NCBI GenBank assembly: GCA_030527065.1
Contig: JAUNBO010000018.1
Coordinates: 1-17,934 of the forward strand
Length of the DNA stretch: 17,934 nucleotides
Source of the DNA: Bacillota bacterium
Lineage (GTDB): Bacteria > Bacillota > Clostridia > Peptostreptococcales > Anaerovoracaceae
Direction of reading: 5' to 3'
The position numbers and the translations under genes are program-made. Positions 1 through 8,149 of the stretch are shown piece by piece (the first letter of the stretch is position 1; every line of letters starts with the position of its first letter). Below the pieces are notes generated by a model. It saw only the letters and a list, made by a program, of their open reading frames with translations. It was not told where the DNA came from and made no database searches.

Positions 1-322
1 CGGGGTCCTGCCCCCCGGGCCTGATCGTCGAATGGATGCCCGCCCCGACAGGCCCCGGCTTTGCCTCTCCTGCTGCTGGCTCGCAATCTGCATTTATTAT
101 ATCTCCTGCCCCGGGGAATATCAAACAAAATATGCCGGGGCTGCCCGCCCCCTTCTGTAACATTCCCCCCGGCCCCGGAATATATTGGGCGTGAAGATGC
201 TCATTCATTCATTGCCGCCCGCCTCCGGCGCCTGAAAACAGGACCGGTGCGGGCCTTATGGGAGCAGCCTTGAGGCCCTCATCCCCAGGCTGCCGCCCAG
301 GATCGTTCAAGGAGGTAAATAT
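1..322. other. Gene-poor leader region upstream of the Cys-rich protein gene
   Basis: No gene can be supported here. One frame is open from the window edge to a TGA at 192-194. Its reading is Pro/Gly-rich and begins with a Cys-Pro-Pro-Gly stretch, so it could be the tail of an upstream Cys/Pro-rich gene. However, its GC-rich third-position bias fades after about base 60. Another frame ends at a TGA at 22-24. An AT-rich patch at 91-102 contains TATTAT, a possible -10 box, but I find no convincing -35 box 17 bases upstream. The only firm signal is the AAGGAGG ribosome binding site at 309-315, which serves the next gene. Confidence 0.4.
44..59 (+). repeat. 16-base direct repeat, copy 1
   Basis: The 16-mer CCCGACAGGCCCCGGC at 44-59 recurs exactly at 1491-1506. 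Both copies lie in non-coding sequence upstream of plus-strand genes. They are 279 bases before the Cys-rich gene start and 33 bases before the lipoprotein gene start. The identity is directly visible. Any function is unknown, and GC-rich composition makes coincidence possible. Confidence 0.45.
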
Positions 323-1348
323 ATGAGTTGCTACTGTGGCTGCACCAGCCCTGGCTCGACACAAAACTGCTGCAATTCCAACGTACTTTGTGAATTTGAC
401 GGCACTCTGGACAATGTGATATCCGAGCCTATCTTTGTCCAGAAGGTCTATGACGCCGTGCTGTTCAACCTGCAGGGCATGAAAGCCGTCAACAACCAGT
501 GCTTTTCCCCCGCCATTCCCCGGGGCTGCCAGCTGAAAGGCGTCTCCAACGTCCACTGCCGCCGTTACTTCAACCCGGAGAACATCGACGACCCCGCCAA
601 CCTGAAGCTGACCATCGACACCAGCATTTCCGGCGCTTCCTTCGTCCAGCATGCGGGGGGCGATCCCGTGGCCCTGGTCGGCGCCGACGGCAGCTTTTCC
701 GAAAGGCTGCTCTACACGGACACCAGCTCCTGCGACGAGGAAGGCAAGGGCACACCCATTTACGGCACCCAGAACATCGGCGTCACCGGCGATGTGGAAA
801 TCTGCCTGGACCTGCTCCTCTGCGACCGCTATGGCCGGGAGACCAGCTATACCGTCTGCGCCCAGGTAAACGTGGCCCCGGTCAGCGCCCCCCTCTGCCT
901 GACCAGCTTCTTTGAGCTCTGCATGCCCTCCGCCATAGACAGCGCCTTCCTGCCCCGTTTTACCGAATTCTGCAACGCCGCCTGCGAGACCCGGCTGGCC
1001 ACCAACAACCACGGCCGGGACCTGACGGTCTGCCCCGACGGCATGGTAAAGGCCAACCTCATCATTGCCCTCTGCCTCACCTGCGAGAAGAAAATCATCG
1101 TTCCCGTGCAGCTCTGCGTCCTTTCCACGGGCTTTGCCAGACCCATCGCCGTGTCCTCCACCGCCTGCACCACCTTCCCCTCCCTCTTCCCCAGGCAGCT
1201 CCAGCCCACGGGCCAGGAGGTGGCCGGCGAAACTTCTGAGGAAGAGGAGTGCACAGGGCCGGACTACTGTGAATGCGTTCCCCTCTGTCCTCCCCACTAT
1301 CCGCCCTGTCCGCCGCCTTGTCCCCCCGGCCCCAGAGGCCAGTGCTGA
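323..1348 (+). CDS. Cysteine-rich hypothetical protein with Cys/Pro-rich tail
   Basis: I do not recognise the family. The 341-residue product has 29 cysteines (about 8.5 percent), starting with CYCGC at residues 3-7 and a CC pair at 16-17. They continue evenly through the body and end in a tail of about 20 residues of alternating Cys and Pro-Pro. There is no signal peptide and no membrane segment. The body mixes predicted beta-strand stretches with CxxC-like pairs (for example near residues 249-252). The start is well supported: AAGGAGG at 309-315 lies 7 bases before the ATG. A hairpin terminator follows. Cys-rich proteins lacking secretion signals in clostridia include spore coat and exosporium structural proteins cross-linked by disulfides, so a spore-surface role is a reasonable guess. 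Metal binding is the alternative. Neither is shown by the sequence. Confidence 0.85.
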   Translation: MSCYCGCTSPGSTQNCCNSNVLCEFDGTLDNVISEPIFVQKVYDAVLFNLQGMKAVNNQCFSPAIPRGCQLKGVSNVHCRRYFNPENIDDPANLKLTIDTSISGASFVQHAGGDPVALVGADGSFSERLLYTDTSSCDEEGKGTPIYGTQNIGVTGDVEICLDLLLCDRYGRETSYTVCAQVNVAPVSAPLCLTSFFELCMPSAIDSAFLPRFTEFCNAACETRLATNNHGRDLTVCPDGMVKANLIIALCLTCEKKIIVPVQLCVLSTGFARPIAVSSTACTTFPSLFPRQLQPTGQEVAGETSEEEECTGPDYCECVPLCPPHYPPCPPPCPPGPRGQC

Positions 1349-1427
1349 GGGCATATAAGCCCCGGGGCGGCAGCCTCTGATCCCTGCTTTTTCTCAAAAT
1401 CCCCCGTACAGGGGATTGCGGAATACG

Positions 1428-1464
1428 GCCTCCTGATGTATTGATATATCAGGAGGCTTTGTTG
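1428..1464 (+). terminator. Hairpin terminator after the Cys-rich gene
   Basis: The arms GCCTCCTGAT (1428-1437) and ATCAGGAGGC (1448-1457) form a perfect 10-bp stem with a 10-base loop. They are followed by a short T-rich stretch (TTTGTTG). A second, smaller hairpin lies just upstream, with a 7-bp stem (1398-1404 with 1411-1417). The T tract is weak, so some read-through into the lipoprotein gene is plausible. I could find no obvious separate promoter for that gene. Confidence 0.6.
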
Positions 1465-1490
1465 CCCGGAGAAAGAAATGGGATTTCCGG

Positions 1491-1506
1491 CCCGACAGGC
1501 CCCGGC
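1491..1506 (+). repeat. 16-base direct repeat, copy 2
   Basis: This is an exact copy of the 16-mer at 44-59. It lies between the terminator of the Cys-rich gene and the start of the lipoprotein gene. Confidence 0.45.
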
Positions 1507-1538
1507 ATCGGGAAGCACAGAAGAAAGGAATGGAGAAA

Positions 1539-2264
1539 ATGAAGAAAAAATATTTGATGACAATGCTGACTCTTATTTTGCTCTTGGCTCTGGCAGCCTG
1601 CGGCGGCGGGGAAGCCCCGGCGGAGACGGGGGACGGCGGAGACGGCGGCGAGCTGGATGTGGAACAGCTGGTGGAGGACTACGCCGAAATGGAAAGCTTC
1701 AGCGGAGAAGCTGCGCTTTATTTCATCGAGCAGGCCGGCGGAGTATCGGAGGAAGAAATCGTTCCCGACTGGGAATATGTGGTGGACGATTCCACCATGC
1801 GCAATTACGGGGATAACCCTGCCAACGGCTACGGCCACGGCAGCATCTGCTTCCAGAAGCCGGAGGGCCAGGAGCTCAGCGAAGAGGAATACCGCGCCTG
1901 GGCCGAAAAGGTCTTCCAGGCCACGGCAGCCGCCTCTGACGATGGCTACAACGTCATCGGCTATGAGTTCTGCGGCGAGGGCGAGGACCCTCTGGCACAA
2001 GCGGACTTCGACTCGGCGCTGGATTCCTGGATGCCGGGCTGGTGCTACTGCAAGGACGGCACCTACATGGCGGTCTATCTGGAAGAGGCTTATGATTCCG
2101 AGCTGGACAGCGCCATTGGCCGGGACCTTTACTACTTCGGCGCCGGGGTGGACGTCAGCGTAGGTCTCCAGAAGAGCTTTGAGGAAACCATGGCGGATAT
2201 GGAACAGTACTTTGAAGAGAACGAAGAAGAAATAGAAGAGGCCCTTGAAGACTATATAGAGTAA
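1539..2264 (+). CDS. Acidic lipoprotein of unknown function
   Basis: This is a 241-residue secreted lipoprotein that I cannot assign to a family. The N-terminus is a textbook lipoprotein signal: MKKK, a hydrophobic run, then the lipobox Leu-Ala-Ala-Cys with the lipidated Cys at residue 21. A Gly-rich and acidic linker follows. The mature part is strongly acidic, contains several aromatic residues and a WCYC patch in the middle, and ends in a Glu-rich stretch that probably forms a charged helix. I chose the ATG at 1539 over the in-frame ATG at 1530. AAGGA sits directly against the earlier codon but 9 bases before 1539, and 1539 gives the usual Met-Lys-Lys-Lys start. A strong terminator follows. 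Its likely location is the outer face of the cytoplasmic membrane, and its role is unknown. Confidence 0.85.
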   Translation: MKKKYLMTMLTLILLLALAACGGGEAPAETGDGGDGGELDVEQLVEDYAEMESFSGEAALYFIEQAGGVSEEEIVPDWEYVVDDSTMRNYGDNPANGYGHGSICFQKPEGQELSEEEYRAWAEKVFQATAAASDDGYNVIGYEFCGEGEDPLAQADFDSALDSWMPGWCYCKDGTYMAVYLEEAYDSELDSAIGRDLYYFGAGVDVSVGLQKSFEETMADMEQYFEENEEEIEEALEDYIE

Positions 2265-2302
2265 AAAGGAACTTCCCCGGCATTCTTGCATAAAACGGCG
2301 GC

Positions 2303-2351
2303 GGCGTCCTTCCCGGGGAGCATATCCCTGGGGAGGGCGCCACTGTTTTTT
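2303..2351 (+). terminator. Strong intrinsic terminator after the lipoprotein gene
   Basis: The arms at 2303-2318 and 2326-2341 pair over 16 positions with three G-U wobbles and a 7-base loop. A run of six T follows at 2346-2351. The gene ending opposite (the short-chain dehydrogenase, stop at 2430) converges on this element. A weaker hairpin at 2376-2390 reads into TTTTA on the minus strand and may terminate that operon. Confidence 0.8.
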
Positions 2352-2429
2352 GTCCGGCGGTAAAAGGCCGTAAAAGCCGGGGCTTCCGGCGGAAAATGCG
2401 CCGTCTTGCCGTCTGCCGTATCCGACCCC

Positions 2430-3230
2430 TTATGCGGGCCGGCTCTTTACATACAGCTTCCCCACGATGGCGTTGGCTGCGGCAGTGGGCAGCACCTTGA
2501 AGAGAAAGGCGAAGAATTTGTACTTTCCCCCCACCGCCCGCAGAGGCTTGGGGGCGGCTTCGGTGGCGGCTTTGTAGACCGCAGCGGCCACCTGGTCCGT
2601 GGACATGCCCTCCCGTTCGTCCTTTTCCATGACGGCCACGGAGCGGGCTACGGTCTCTCCGTAGAGGGCGTCCTCTTCCCCGCATTTCTTCCGGGCCTGA
2701 GTAAAGCCGCTCTGCACGTCTCCGGGCATCACCGCCACACAGCGGATGCCGAAGCTGCGGAGCTCATTGTCCAGGGCCAGCGTCAGGGCATTGGTGGCGC
2801 TTTTGCCGGCGGAGTAGAAGGACTGAAAGGGTATGGAGAACAGGGCGGCCACGGAGCTGATGTTGACGATGCGCCCCTTCCCCGCCCGCAGCAGAGGCAG
2901 GGCCGCCTTGATACAGCGCAGCTGCCCGAAGAAATTCACCTGGAAGAGCGCCTCTGCATCGGCCACGTCGGTGAGCTCCGCCGGGCCGCTGATCCCAAAG
3001 CCCGCATTGTTCAGCAGCAGGTCTATGCCCTCCCTCTCCCCGGCGATCCGGGCGAAGGCCCTTTCCACAGAAGCCCCGTCGGAAACGTCTGTGGGAATAT
3101 GCAAAAATGCCGTTTCCGGCCCCTGGTGCCGGGACAGATCGTATACGGTCCAGCCCTCTTGTAAAAAACGTCTGCCGCAGGCCAGTCCGATCCCTCCGGA
3201 GGCTCCTGTTATCACAGCGGTCTTGCCCAT
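2430..3230 (-). CDS. Short-chain dehydrogenase/reductase, candidate 3-ketosphinganine-type reductase
   Basis: This is a classical SDR oxidoreductase of 266 residues, the usual length. The NAD(P) site motif TGASGGIG is at residues 8-15, and NNAG is at 74-77. The catalytic set is Ser126 with Tyr139 and Lys143 (YSAGK). The C-terminus (about 236-258) is hydrophobic and could touch the membrane. The gene starts 9 bases after the stop of the alpha-oxoamine synthase gene. Its AGGAGG directly abuts that TAG stop, so the two are probably translationally coupled. SDR enzymes reduce the 3-keto product of serine palmitoyltransferase in sphingoid-base synthesis, and an SDR also follows the cysteate acyltransferase in sulfonolipid synthesis. 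That assignment rests on the neighbour. Motifs alone support only 'SDR', and a general ketoreductase acting on another substrate remains possible. Confidence 0.9.
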   Translation of the reverse strand: MGKTAVITGASGGIGLACGRRFLQEGWTVYDLSRHQGPETAFLHIPTDVSDGASVERAFARIAGEREGIDLLLNNAGFGISGPAELTDVADAEALFQVNFFGQLRCIKAALPLLRAGKGRIVNISSVAALFSIPFQSFYSAGKSATNALTLALDNELRSFGIRCVAVMPGDVQSGFTQARKKCGEEDALYGETVARSVAVMEKDEREGMSTDQVAAAVYKAATEAAPKPLRAVGGKYKFFAFLFKVLPTAAANAIVGKLYVKSRPA

Positions 3231-3239
3231 AGCTTCCTC

Positions 3240-4427
3240 CTACTTCCGGGTAAGGCCCCGGGCGTCCATCACCGAGGCTATGATCTCCGTGGCCTCGTCC
3301 AGAAGCGCTTCCGTCAGGGTGGCCATCAGGCTGCACCGGAGCAGGCATTCCCCCGGCACGCAGGCCGGCGGCAGCACCGGATTCACATAGACCCCTCTGT
3401 CATATAATTCCCTGGCGATGTCCAGGGTGTCGTAGACTTCATATGTATAAAAAGGAACGATGGGCGTGGCGGCTTCCAGTATGGGGACGCCCCGCTTCCT
3501 CAGGCCCTTCCGCAGATAAGCCGCCAGGCTGTGGAGCCGTTCCACCCGCTCCGGCTCCCGCTCTATCACACGGAGCGCAGCCAGAGCCGTGGCGCAGGAG
3601 GCCGGCGTTATGGAAGCGCTGAAAATGTAGGGGCGGGAGGAATGGCGGATGAAGTCCACCACCCGCTCCGAACCCGCGCAGAAGCCTCCCAGGCTGGCCA
3701 GGGATTTGGAAAAGGTGCCCATGGTCAGGTCCACCCGGTCCGTCAGGCCGAAGTACGCCGCCGTTCCCCGCCCGCCGGGGCCGATGACCCCCAGGCCGTG
3801 GGCGTCGTCCACCAGGACCCGGGCCTGATATTTTTCCGCCAGCTCCACGATGTCCGGAAGCCTGCACACGTCTCCGCTCATGGAGAACACGCCGTCGGTG
3901 ACTATGAGCTTGCCGCTGTCCAGAGGCAGGCAGGCCAGCTTCGCTTCCAGATCCCCCATATCGTTATGATGGTATCTGGTCATGCGGCCGAAGGAAAGCT
4001 TGCAGCCGTCGTAGATGCTGGCGTGGTTTTCCCTGTCGCAGATGGCGGTGTCGTTCCTGCCCACTATGGCGGCCAGCAGCCCCAGGTTGCTCTGAAAACC
4101 CGTGGAAAAAACGATGGCGGATTCGTAGCCGGTGAAGGCGGCCAGGGTCTTCTCCAGCTCCGTATGCAGCTTCAGGGTCCCGTTGAGAAAGCGGGAGCCG
4201 GAGCAGCCCGTGCCGTACTGACGTATGGCCTGGATGCCCGCCTCCGTCACCTCCGGGTCCACCGTAAGGCCCAGATAGTTGTTGGAGCCCAGCATAATCC
4301 GCCGCTTCCCCTCCATGATCACTTCCGCATCCTGCCGGGATTCCAGTTCGTGGTGGTAGGGATAGACGCCTTTTTCCCGGAGCTCGTTGGCAAGGGAAGG
4401 TGCGTCGCACTTTTTGAACAATGGCAT
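3240..4427 (-). CDS. Serine palmitoyltransferase-like alpha-oxoamine synthase (PLP-dependent)
   Basis: This 395-residue PLP enzyme belongs to the alpha-oxoamine synthase family, which condenses an amino acid with an acyl thioester and releases CO2. Visible active-site residues are His135 (NHAS, stacks on PLP), Asp208 and His210 (DDAHGLG), and the Schiff-base Lys241 in GTFSKSLAS. The family also includes BioF, Kbl and HemA. Several stretches match what I recall of Bacteroidota serine palmitoyltransferase closely: SGSRFLNGTL, GTFSKSLASLGGF, YIFSAS and NPVLPPAC. This favours serine (or cysteate) plus a long-chain acyl group as substrates. No biotin or threonine-catabolism gene is nearby, and the next gene is an SDR, as expected for sphingoid-base or sulfonolipid-base formation. 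The start has AAAGGAG about 7 bases before the ATG. The gene lies 65 bases after nifJ with no T-tailed terminator between, so cotranscription is likely. Confidence 0.9.
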   Translation of the reverse strand: MPLFKKCDAPSLANELREKGVYPYHHELESRQDAEVIMEGKRRIMLGSNNYLGLTVDPEVTEAGIQAIRQYGTGCSGSRFLNGTLKLHTELEKTLAAFTGYESAIVFSTGFQSNLGLLAAIVGRNDTAICDRENHASIYDGCKLSFGRMTRYHHNDMGDLEAKLACLPLDSGKLIVTDGVFSMSGDVCRLPDIVELAEKYQARVLVDDAHGLGVIGPGGRGTAAYFGLTDRVDLTMGTFSKSLASLGGFCAGSERVVDFIRHSSRPYIFSASITPASCATALAALRVIEREPERVERLHSLAAYLRKGLRKRGVPILEAATPIVPFYTYEVYDTLDIARELYDRGVYVNPVLPPACVPGECLLRCSLMATLTEALLDEATEIIASVMDARGLTRK

Positions 4428-4492
4428 ATAGTTTCTCCTTTGGCTTCGTTTGTTTTCAGATCCCTTTTCGGACCGGGCTTCCCGGCCGGGGC

Positions 4493-7400
4493 TTACTCCG
4501 CCATCTTCCGGAACTTCTCATAATTCTCTCTGGCCAGCTCCTCCGCCCGCTCAAACAGCGTTTCCGCATTTTCCGGGAAGGATATCCCCAGAGAGGAATA
4601 GCGGACCTCTCCTGCCAGGAATTCTTTATACGGCAGGGTGGGCTCCTTGGAGTCCAATATAAAGGGTTTTTCCTTTCTGGACGGATCGTAGCGGTACAGG
4701 GTCCAATAGCCCGCCTCCACGGCCCGCTTCATCTCCTCTTGCACCGAATCCATCCCAGCCTTTATCCCGTGGGCGATGCAGGGGGTGTAGGCTACGATGA
4801 GCGAGGGACCGGGATAACGCTCCGCTTCCACCAGGGCCTTCATCAGCTGGTTGGGGTCTGCCCCCATGGCCACAGAAGCCACATAGCAGTGCCCGTAGCT
4901 CATCATCAGCTTGCCCAGGTCCTTTTTGGGGCTCTTCTTGCCGGAGGCCTGGAACTGGGCCACCGCCCCCAGAGGCGTGGCCTTGGAGGACTGGCCTCCG
5001 GTGTTGGAATAGACCTCCGTATCCACGACAAAGACGTTTACGTCCTCACCCAGGGCAAAGACATGGTCCAGTCCGCCGTAGCCGATGTCGTAGGCCCAGC
5101 CGTCGCCGCCGTACATCCATATGGTCTTCTTGGTCAGTTGGTCTTTCTGCCGCAGGATATCCGCCGCCAGCTCCGCCGCTTCCTCATGATGGAAGGGGGC
5201 CGCTTCCATTGCCGCCGCCAGCTCTTTGGAAGCCGGGCCGGAGGCGTTGATGTCGTCGTAGGTGGCCAGCCATTCCTTCAGGGCTGTATAGACCCGCTCC
5301 CCGTGGCTGCAGCGGCCTTCTTTGGCTTCCAGGAACGCCAGGAGTTTCTCCGCCTTTTCCCGCACCTTGCTCCGCTGCTGCTTCACCGCCAGGCACATGC
5401 CCAGGCTGAATTCCGCATTGTTTTCGAAGAGGGAGTTGGACCAGGCAGGCCCTTTCCCCTCCTTATTGGTGGTGTAAGGGATGGAGGGCATGGCCGCTCC
5501 CCAAGCCTGGGAACAGCCCGTGGCGTTGGCCCAATAGATCTTATCGCCGAAGAGCTGGGTCAGCAGCTTGGCGTAAGGGGTTTCGCCGCAGCCGGCGCAG
5601 GCCCCGGAGAATTCGCACAGAGGCTGGCGGAACTGGCTGCCCTTCACTGTAGCCGGGTCCGTGGCCCCTTCCTTTTCCGTAATGGTAAGGCCGTATTCCC
5701 AGGCTGCCGGATGGTAGGCCGTTTCCTGTACGGGCTTCATCACGATGGCCTTTTCTTTGGCGGGACAGACGGAGGCGCAGCTTCCGCAGCCGGTGCAGTC
5801 CAGGGCGCTTACCTGGATGCTGTATTGATATTCCTTCAATTGCCCGCCCTTGGCCTGGCACATTTCAAAGCCCTCGGGGGCGGCCCCGGCCTCTTTTTCA
5901 TCCAGCAGATAGGGACGGAGCACCGCATGGGGGCACACGAAGGCGCAACGGTTGCACTGGAGACAGGCCTCCTTGTTCCAGACGGGCAGCCGGGTGGCTA
6001 TGCCTCTCTTCTCGTAGGCTGTGGTCCCCAGGGGCATGGTGCCGTCCTCGTAACCTACAAAGGCGCTTACCGGCAGCGAATCGCCCTTCTGGGCATTGAT
6101 GGGGATGAGGATGTCCCTGATGAAGGGGGGCAGGTCCTCTCTCTCCTCTGCCGGTGCCGCCGAAGCGTTCTTCCATTCCTCCGGCACCGACACCTTCTTC
6201 ACGCCGGTGATGCCGCTGTCTATGGCCGCCATGTTCAGCTCCACAATCTCCCGCCCTTTCAGCCGGTAGGTCTTCTCCACGGCGTCCTTCATGTATTTCA
6301 CCGCATCCTCCACGGGGATGATGTCCGCCAGACTGAAAAAGGCCGCCTGCAGCACCGTATTGGCCCGGTCCCCCAGCCCCAGGCCCTGAGAGACCCGGTT
6401 GGCGTCTATGATATAGAAGTTGATTCCGTGGTCCGCAATGTACTTCTTCACCTCTCCCGGCAGCTGCTCTGAAAGGGCCTCCTCCGGCCAGTCGCAGTTC
6501 AGCAGGAAGGTGCCCCCTTCCTTCAGCTCCGTTATCATATCGTATTTATACAGATAGGACTGGTTGTGGCAGGCCACAAAATCCGCCCGTTTCACCAGAT
6601 AGGTGGACCTGATGGGGGATTTCCCGAAGCGCAGATGGGATTTGGTGATGCCGTAGGATTTTTTTGTGTCGTATTCAAAATACGCCTGGGCGTACATGTC
6701 CGTATAGTCCCCGATGATCTTGATGGAATTCTTGTTGGCTCCCACGGTGCCGTCGGAGCCCAGACCCCAGAATTTGCAGTTGACGGTCCCCTCATCGTCC
6801 AGAGCGAAGGACGGGTCCGCCGTCAGGGAAAGATTTGTCACGTCGTCCACGATGCCGATGGTGAAGCCGTTCAGAGGCGACTCCTCTGTCAGATGATCGA
6901 AGACGGCTTTAATCTGTCCCGGGTCTGTATCTTTGGAGGAAAGGCCGTAGCGGCCTCCGTAGATCTCCGGCCGGTCCGGCTCATTGATGAACACGGAGCA
7001 GACGTCCTGATACAGGGGTTCCCCGGCGGCTCCCATCTCCTTGCAGCGGTCCAGGACGGCGATGCGCTTTACCGTAGCCGGCAGCTGGTCCAGGAAATGA
7101 CGGACGGAGAAGGGTCTGTAAAGATGGACCTGAAGGAAGCCCACCTTCTCTCCCCGGTCACACAGGACTTCCACCGCTTCCTCTATGGCCCCGCTGACAG
7201 AGCCCATGGCCACGATGACCCGCTCCGCATCCGGCGCGCCGAAGTAGTTGAAGAGCTTATAGCTCCGCCCGGTGATCCGGTTAATCCCTTCCATGTATTC
7301 TTCCACGATGTCCGGAAGCTGTTCATAAAAGAGATTGTTGGCCTCCCGGACCTGGAAATAGACGTCCGGGTTCTGCACCGTGTTCCTTAAGGTGGGATGC

Positions 7401-8032
7401 TCCGGGTTCAGGGAGCCCGCCCGGAAGTTCTCTACCGCCTGACGGTCCAGGAGCCTGCCCAGCTCCTCGTACTCCATCACCTCTATTTTCTGGAGTTCGT
7501 GGGAAGTGCGGAAGCCATCGAAGAAGTGCATGAAGGGGGTCTTCCCTTTTATGGCGGCCAGATGGGCCACGCCGGCCAGGTCCATCACCTCCTGGACGCT
7601 GCCGCTGGAAAGCTGTCCAAAGCCTGTCTGCCGGCAGTTCATCACGTCCGAATGGTCTCCGAAAATGGACATGGCGTGGGTCCCTACGGTCCGGGACGCC
7701 ACATGGAGCACCGCCGGCTGCCGGGTCCCGGAGATCCGGTGCAGCACCGGGATCATCAGCATCAGCCCCTGGGAAGAGGTGAAGGATGTGGCCAGGGCCC
7801 CCGCCTCGCAGGCGCCGTGGACGGCGCCGATGGCCCCCGCCTCCGACTGCATCTCCACCAGGGTCACCGTCTGTCCGAAGAGGTTCTTCCGCCCTCCCGC
7901 CGACCACTCGTCGGTCTTTTCCGCCATGGGCGAGGACGGCGTGATGGGATAAATGGCTGCCACCTCCGTAAACGCATAGGCCACATGGGCCGCCGCTTCG
8001 TTTCCATCCATTACCATAGTCTTTCTTTTCAT
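4493..8032 (-). CDS. nifJ: Pyruvate:ferredoxin (flavodoxin) oxidoreductase
   Basis: This single-chain POR of 1179 residues oxidises pyruvate and CoA to acetyl-CoA and CO2 with reduction of ferredoxin. It is a core cytoplasmic enzyme of anaerobic fermentation. YPITPSSPMAE lies near residue 28. Thr31, Glu64 and Arg114 fall at the same numbers as the catalytic residues known from the Desulfovibrio africanus enzyme. Two 4Fe-4S clusters are marked by CxxCxxCxxxCP motifs at Cys690-700 and Cys746-756. The proximal-cluster CAGC is at 812-815, and the thiamine-diphosphate domain GDGWAYDIGYGG precedes EVYSNTGGQ, whose Asn is residue 1010. The frame is open for 36 more codons upstream, but the ATG at 8032 is preferred. 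It gives the standard KxxxMDGNEAAAH start and the exact catalytic numbering, with AAGGAG upstream at slightly long spacing (about 11). It heads a probable operon with the SPT-like and SDR genes. Confidence 0.97.
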   Translation of the reverse strand: MKRKTMVMDGNEAAAHVAYAFTEVAAIYPITPSSPMAEKTDEWSAGGRKNLFGQTVTLVEMQSEAGAIGAVHGACEAGALATSFTSSQGLMLMIPVLHRISGTRQPAVLHVASRTVGTHAMSIFGDHSDVMNCRQTGFGQLSSGSVQEVMDLAGVAHLAAIKGKTPFMHFFDGFRTSHELQKIEVMEYEELGRLLDRQAVENFRAGSLNPEHPTLRNTVQNPDVYFQVREANNLFYEQLPDIVEEYMEGINRITGRSYKLFNYFGAPDAERVIVAMGSVSGAIEEAVEVLCDRGEKVGFLQVHLYRPFSVRHFLDQLPATVKRIAVLDRCKEMGAAGEPLYQDVCSVFINEPDRPEIYGGRYGLSSKDTDPGQIKAVFDHLTEESPLNGFTIGIVDDVTNLSLTADPSFALDDEGTVNCKFWGLGSDGTVGANKNSIKIIGDYTDMYAQAYFEYDTKKSYGITKSHLRFGKSPIRSTYLVKRADFVACHNQSYLYKYDMITELKEGGTFLLNCDWPEEALSEQLPGEVKKYIADHGINFYIIDANRVSQGLGLGDRANTVLQAAFFSLADIIPVEDAVKYMKDAVEKTYRLKGREIVELNMAAIDSGITGVKKVSVPEEWKNASAAPAEEREDLPPFIRDILIPINAQKGDSLPVSAFVGYEDGTMPLGTTAYEKRGIATRLPVWNKEACLQCNRCAFVCPHAVLRPYLLDEKEAGAAPEGFEMCQAKGGQLKEYQYSIQVSALDCTGCGSCASVCPAKEKAIVMKPVQETAYHPAAWEYGLTITEKEGATDPATVKGSQFRQPLCEFSGACAGCGETPYAKLLTQLFGDKIYWANATGCSQAWGAAMPSIPYTTNKEGKGPAWSNSLFENNAEFSLGMCLAVKQQRSKVREKAEKLLAFLEAKEGRCSHGERVYTALKEWLATYDDINASGPASKELAAAMEAAPFHHEEAAELAADILRQKDQLTKKTIWMYGGDGWAYDIGYGGLDHVFALGEDVNVFVVDTEVYSNTGGQSSKATPLGAVAQFQASGKKSPKKDLGKLMMSYGHCYVASVAMGADPNQLMKALVEAERYPGPSLIVAYTPCIAHGIKAGMDSVQEEMKRAVEAGYWTLYRYDPSRKEKPFILDSKEPTLPYKEFLAGEVRYSSLGISFPENAETLFERAEELARENYEKFRKMAE

Positions 8033-8149
8033 CTCTTGCTGCGCTCCTTCCGCTGAGAATGGGCCGCCCCGCCGGGCCGGCGGCGCTAAAGGAAAACAGC
8101 CCACATACAAGCAGCAGCAGGCTGTCGTCTTCTTTTGCAAATTTACAAA

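Noticed and set aside
3..194. Edge-truncated Pro/Gly-rich frame on the plus strand
   Set aside because: It begins with Cys-Pro-Pro-Gly, like the tail of the downstream Cys-rich protein. However, its coding bias fades after about 60 bases and no start is visible, so it was not called as a gene.
209..1354. Open frame of 381 codons on the minus strand
   Set aside because: It is antisense to the Cys-rich gene, which has an ideal AAGGAGG site and a terminator. The antisense frame is Gly/Ala-rich and lacks an initiation signal.
1449..2291. Open frame of 280 codons on the minus strand
   Set aside because: It overlaps the lipoprotein gene in antisense. The lipoprotein has a lipobox, a ribosome binding site and a terminator, while this frame crosses other signals.
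3240..4427. Annotation as BioF or Kbl
   Set aside because: The fold is the same, but the motifs around the Lys and the PPAC loop resemble bacterial serine palmitoyltransferase more closely. No biotin or threonine-catabolism gene is nearby. The broader family call is kept with the specificity marked as inferred.
4421..6472. Open frame of 683 codons on the plus strand
   Set aside because: It is antisense to nifJ, whose catalytic motifs are unmistakable. The antisense reading has no recognisable domain.
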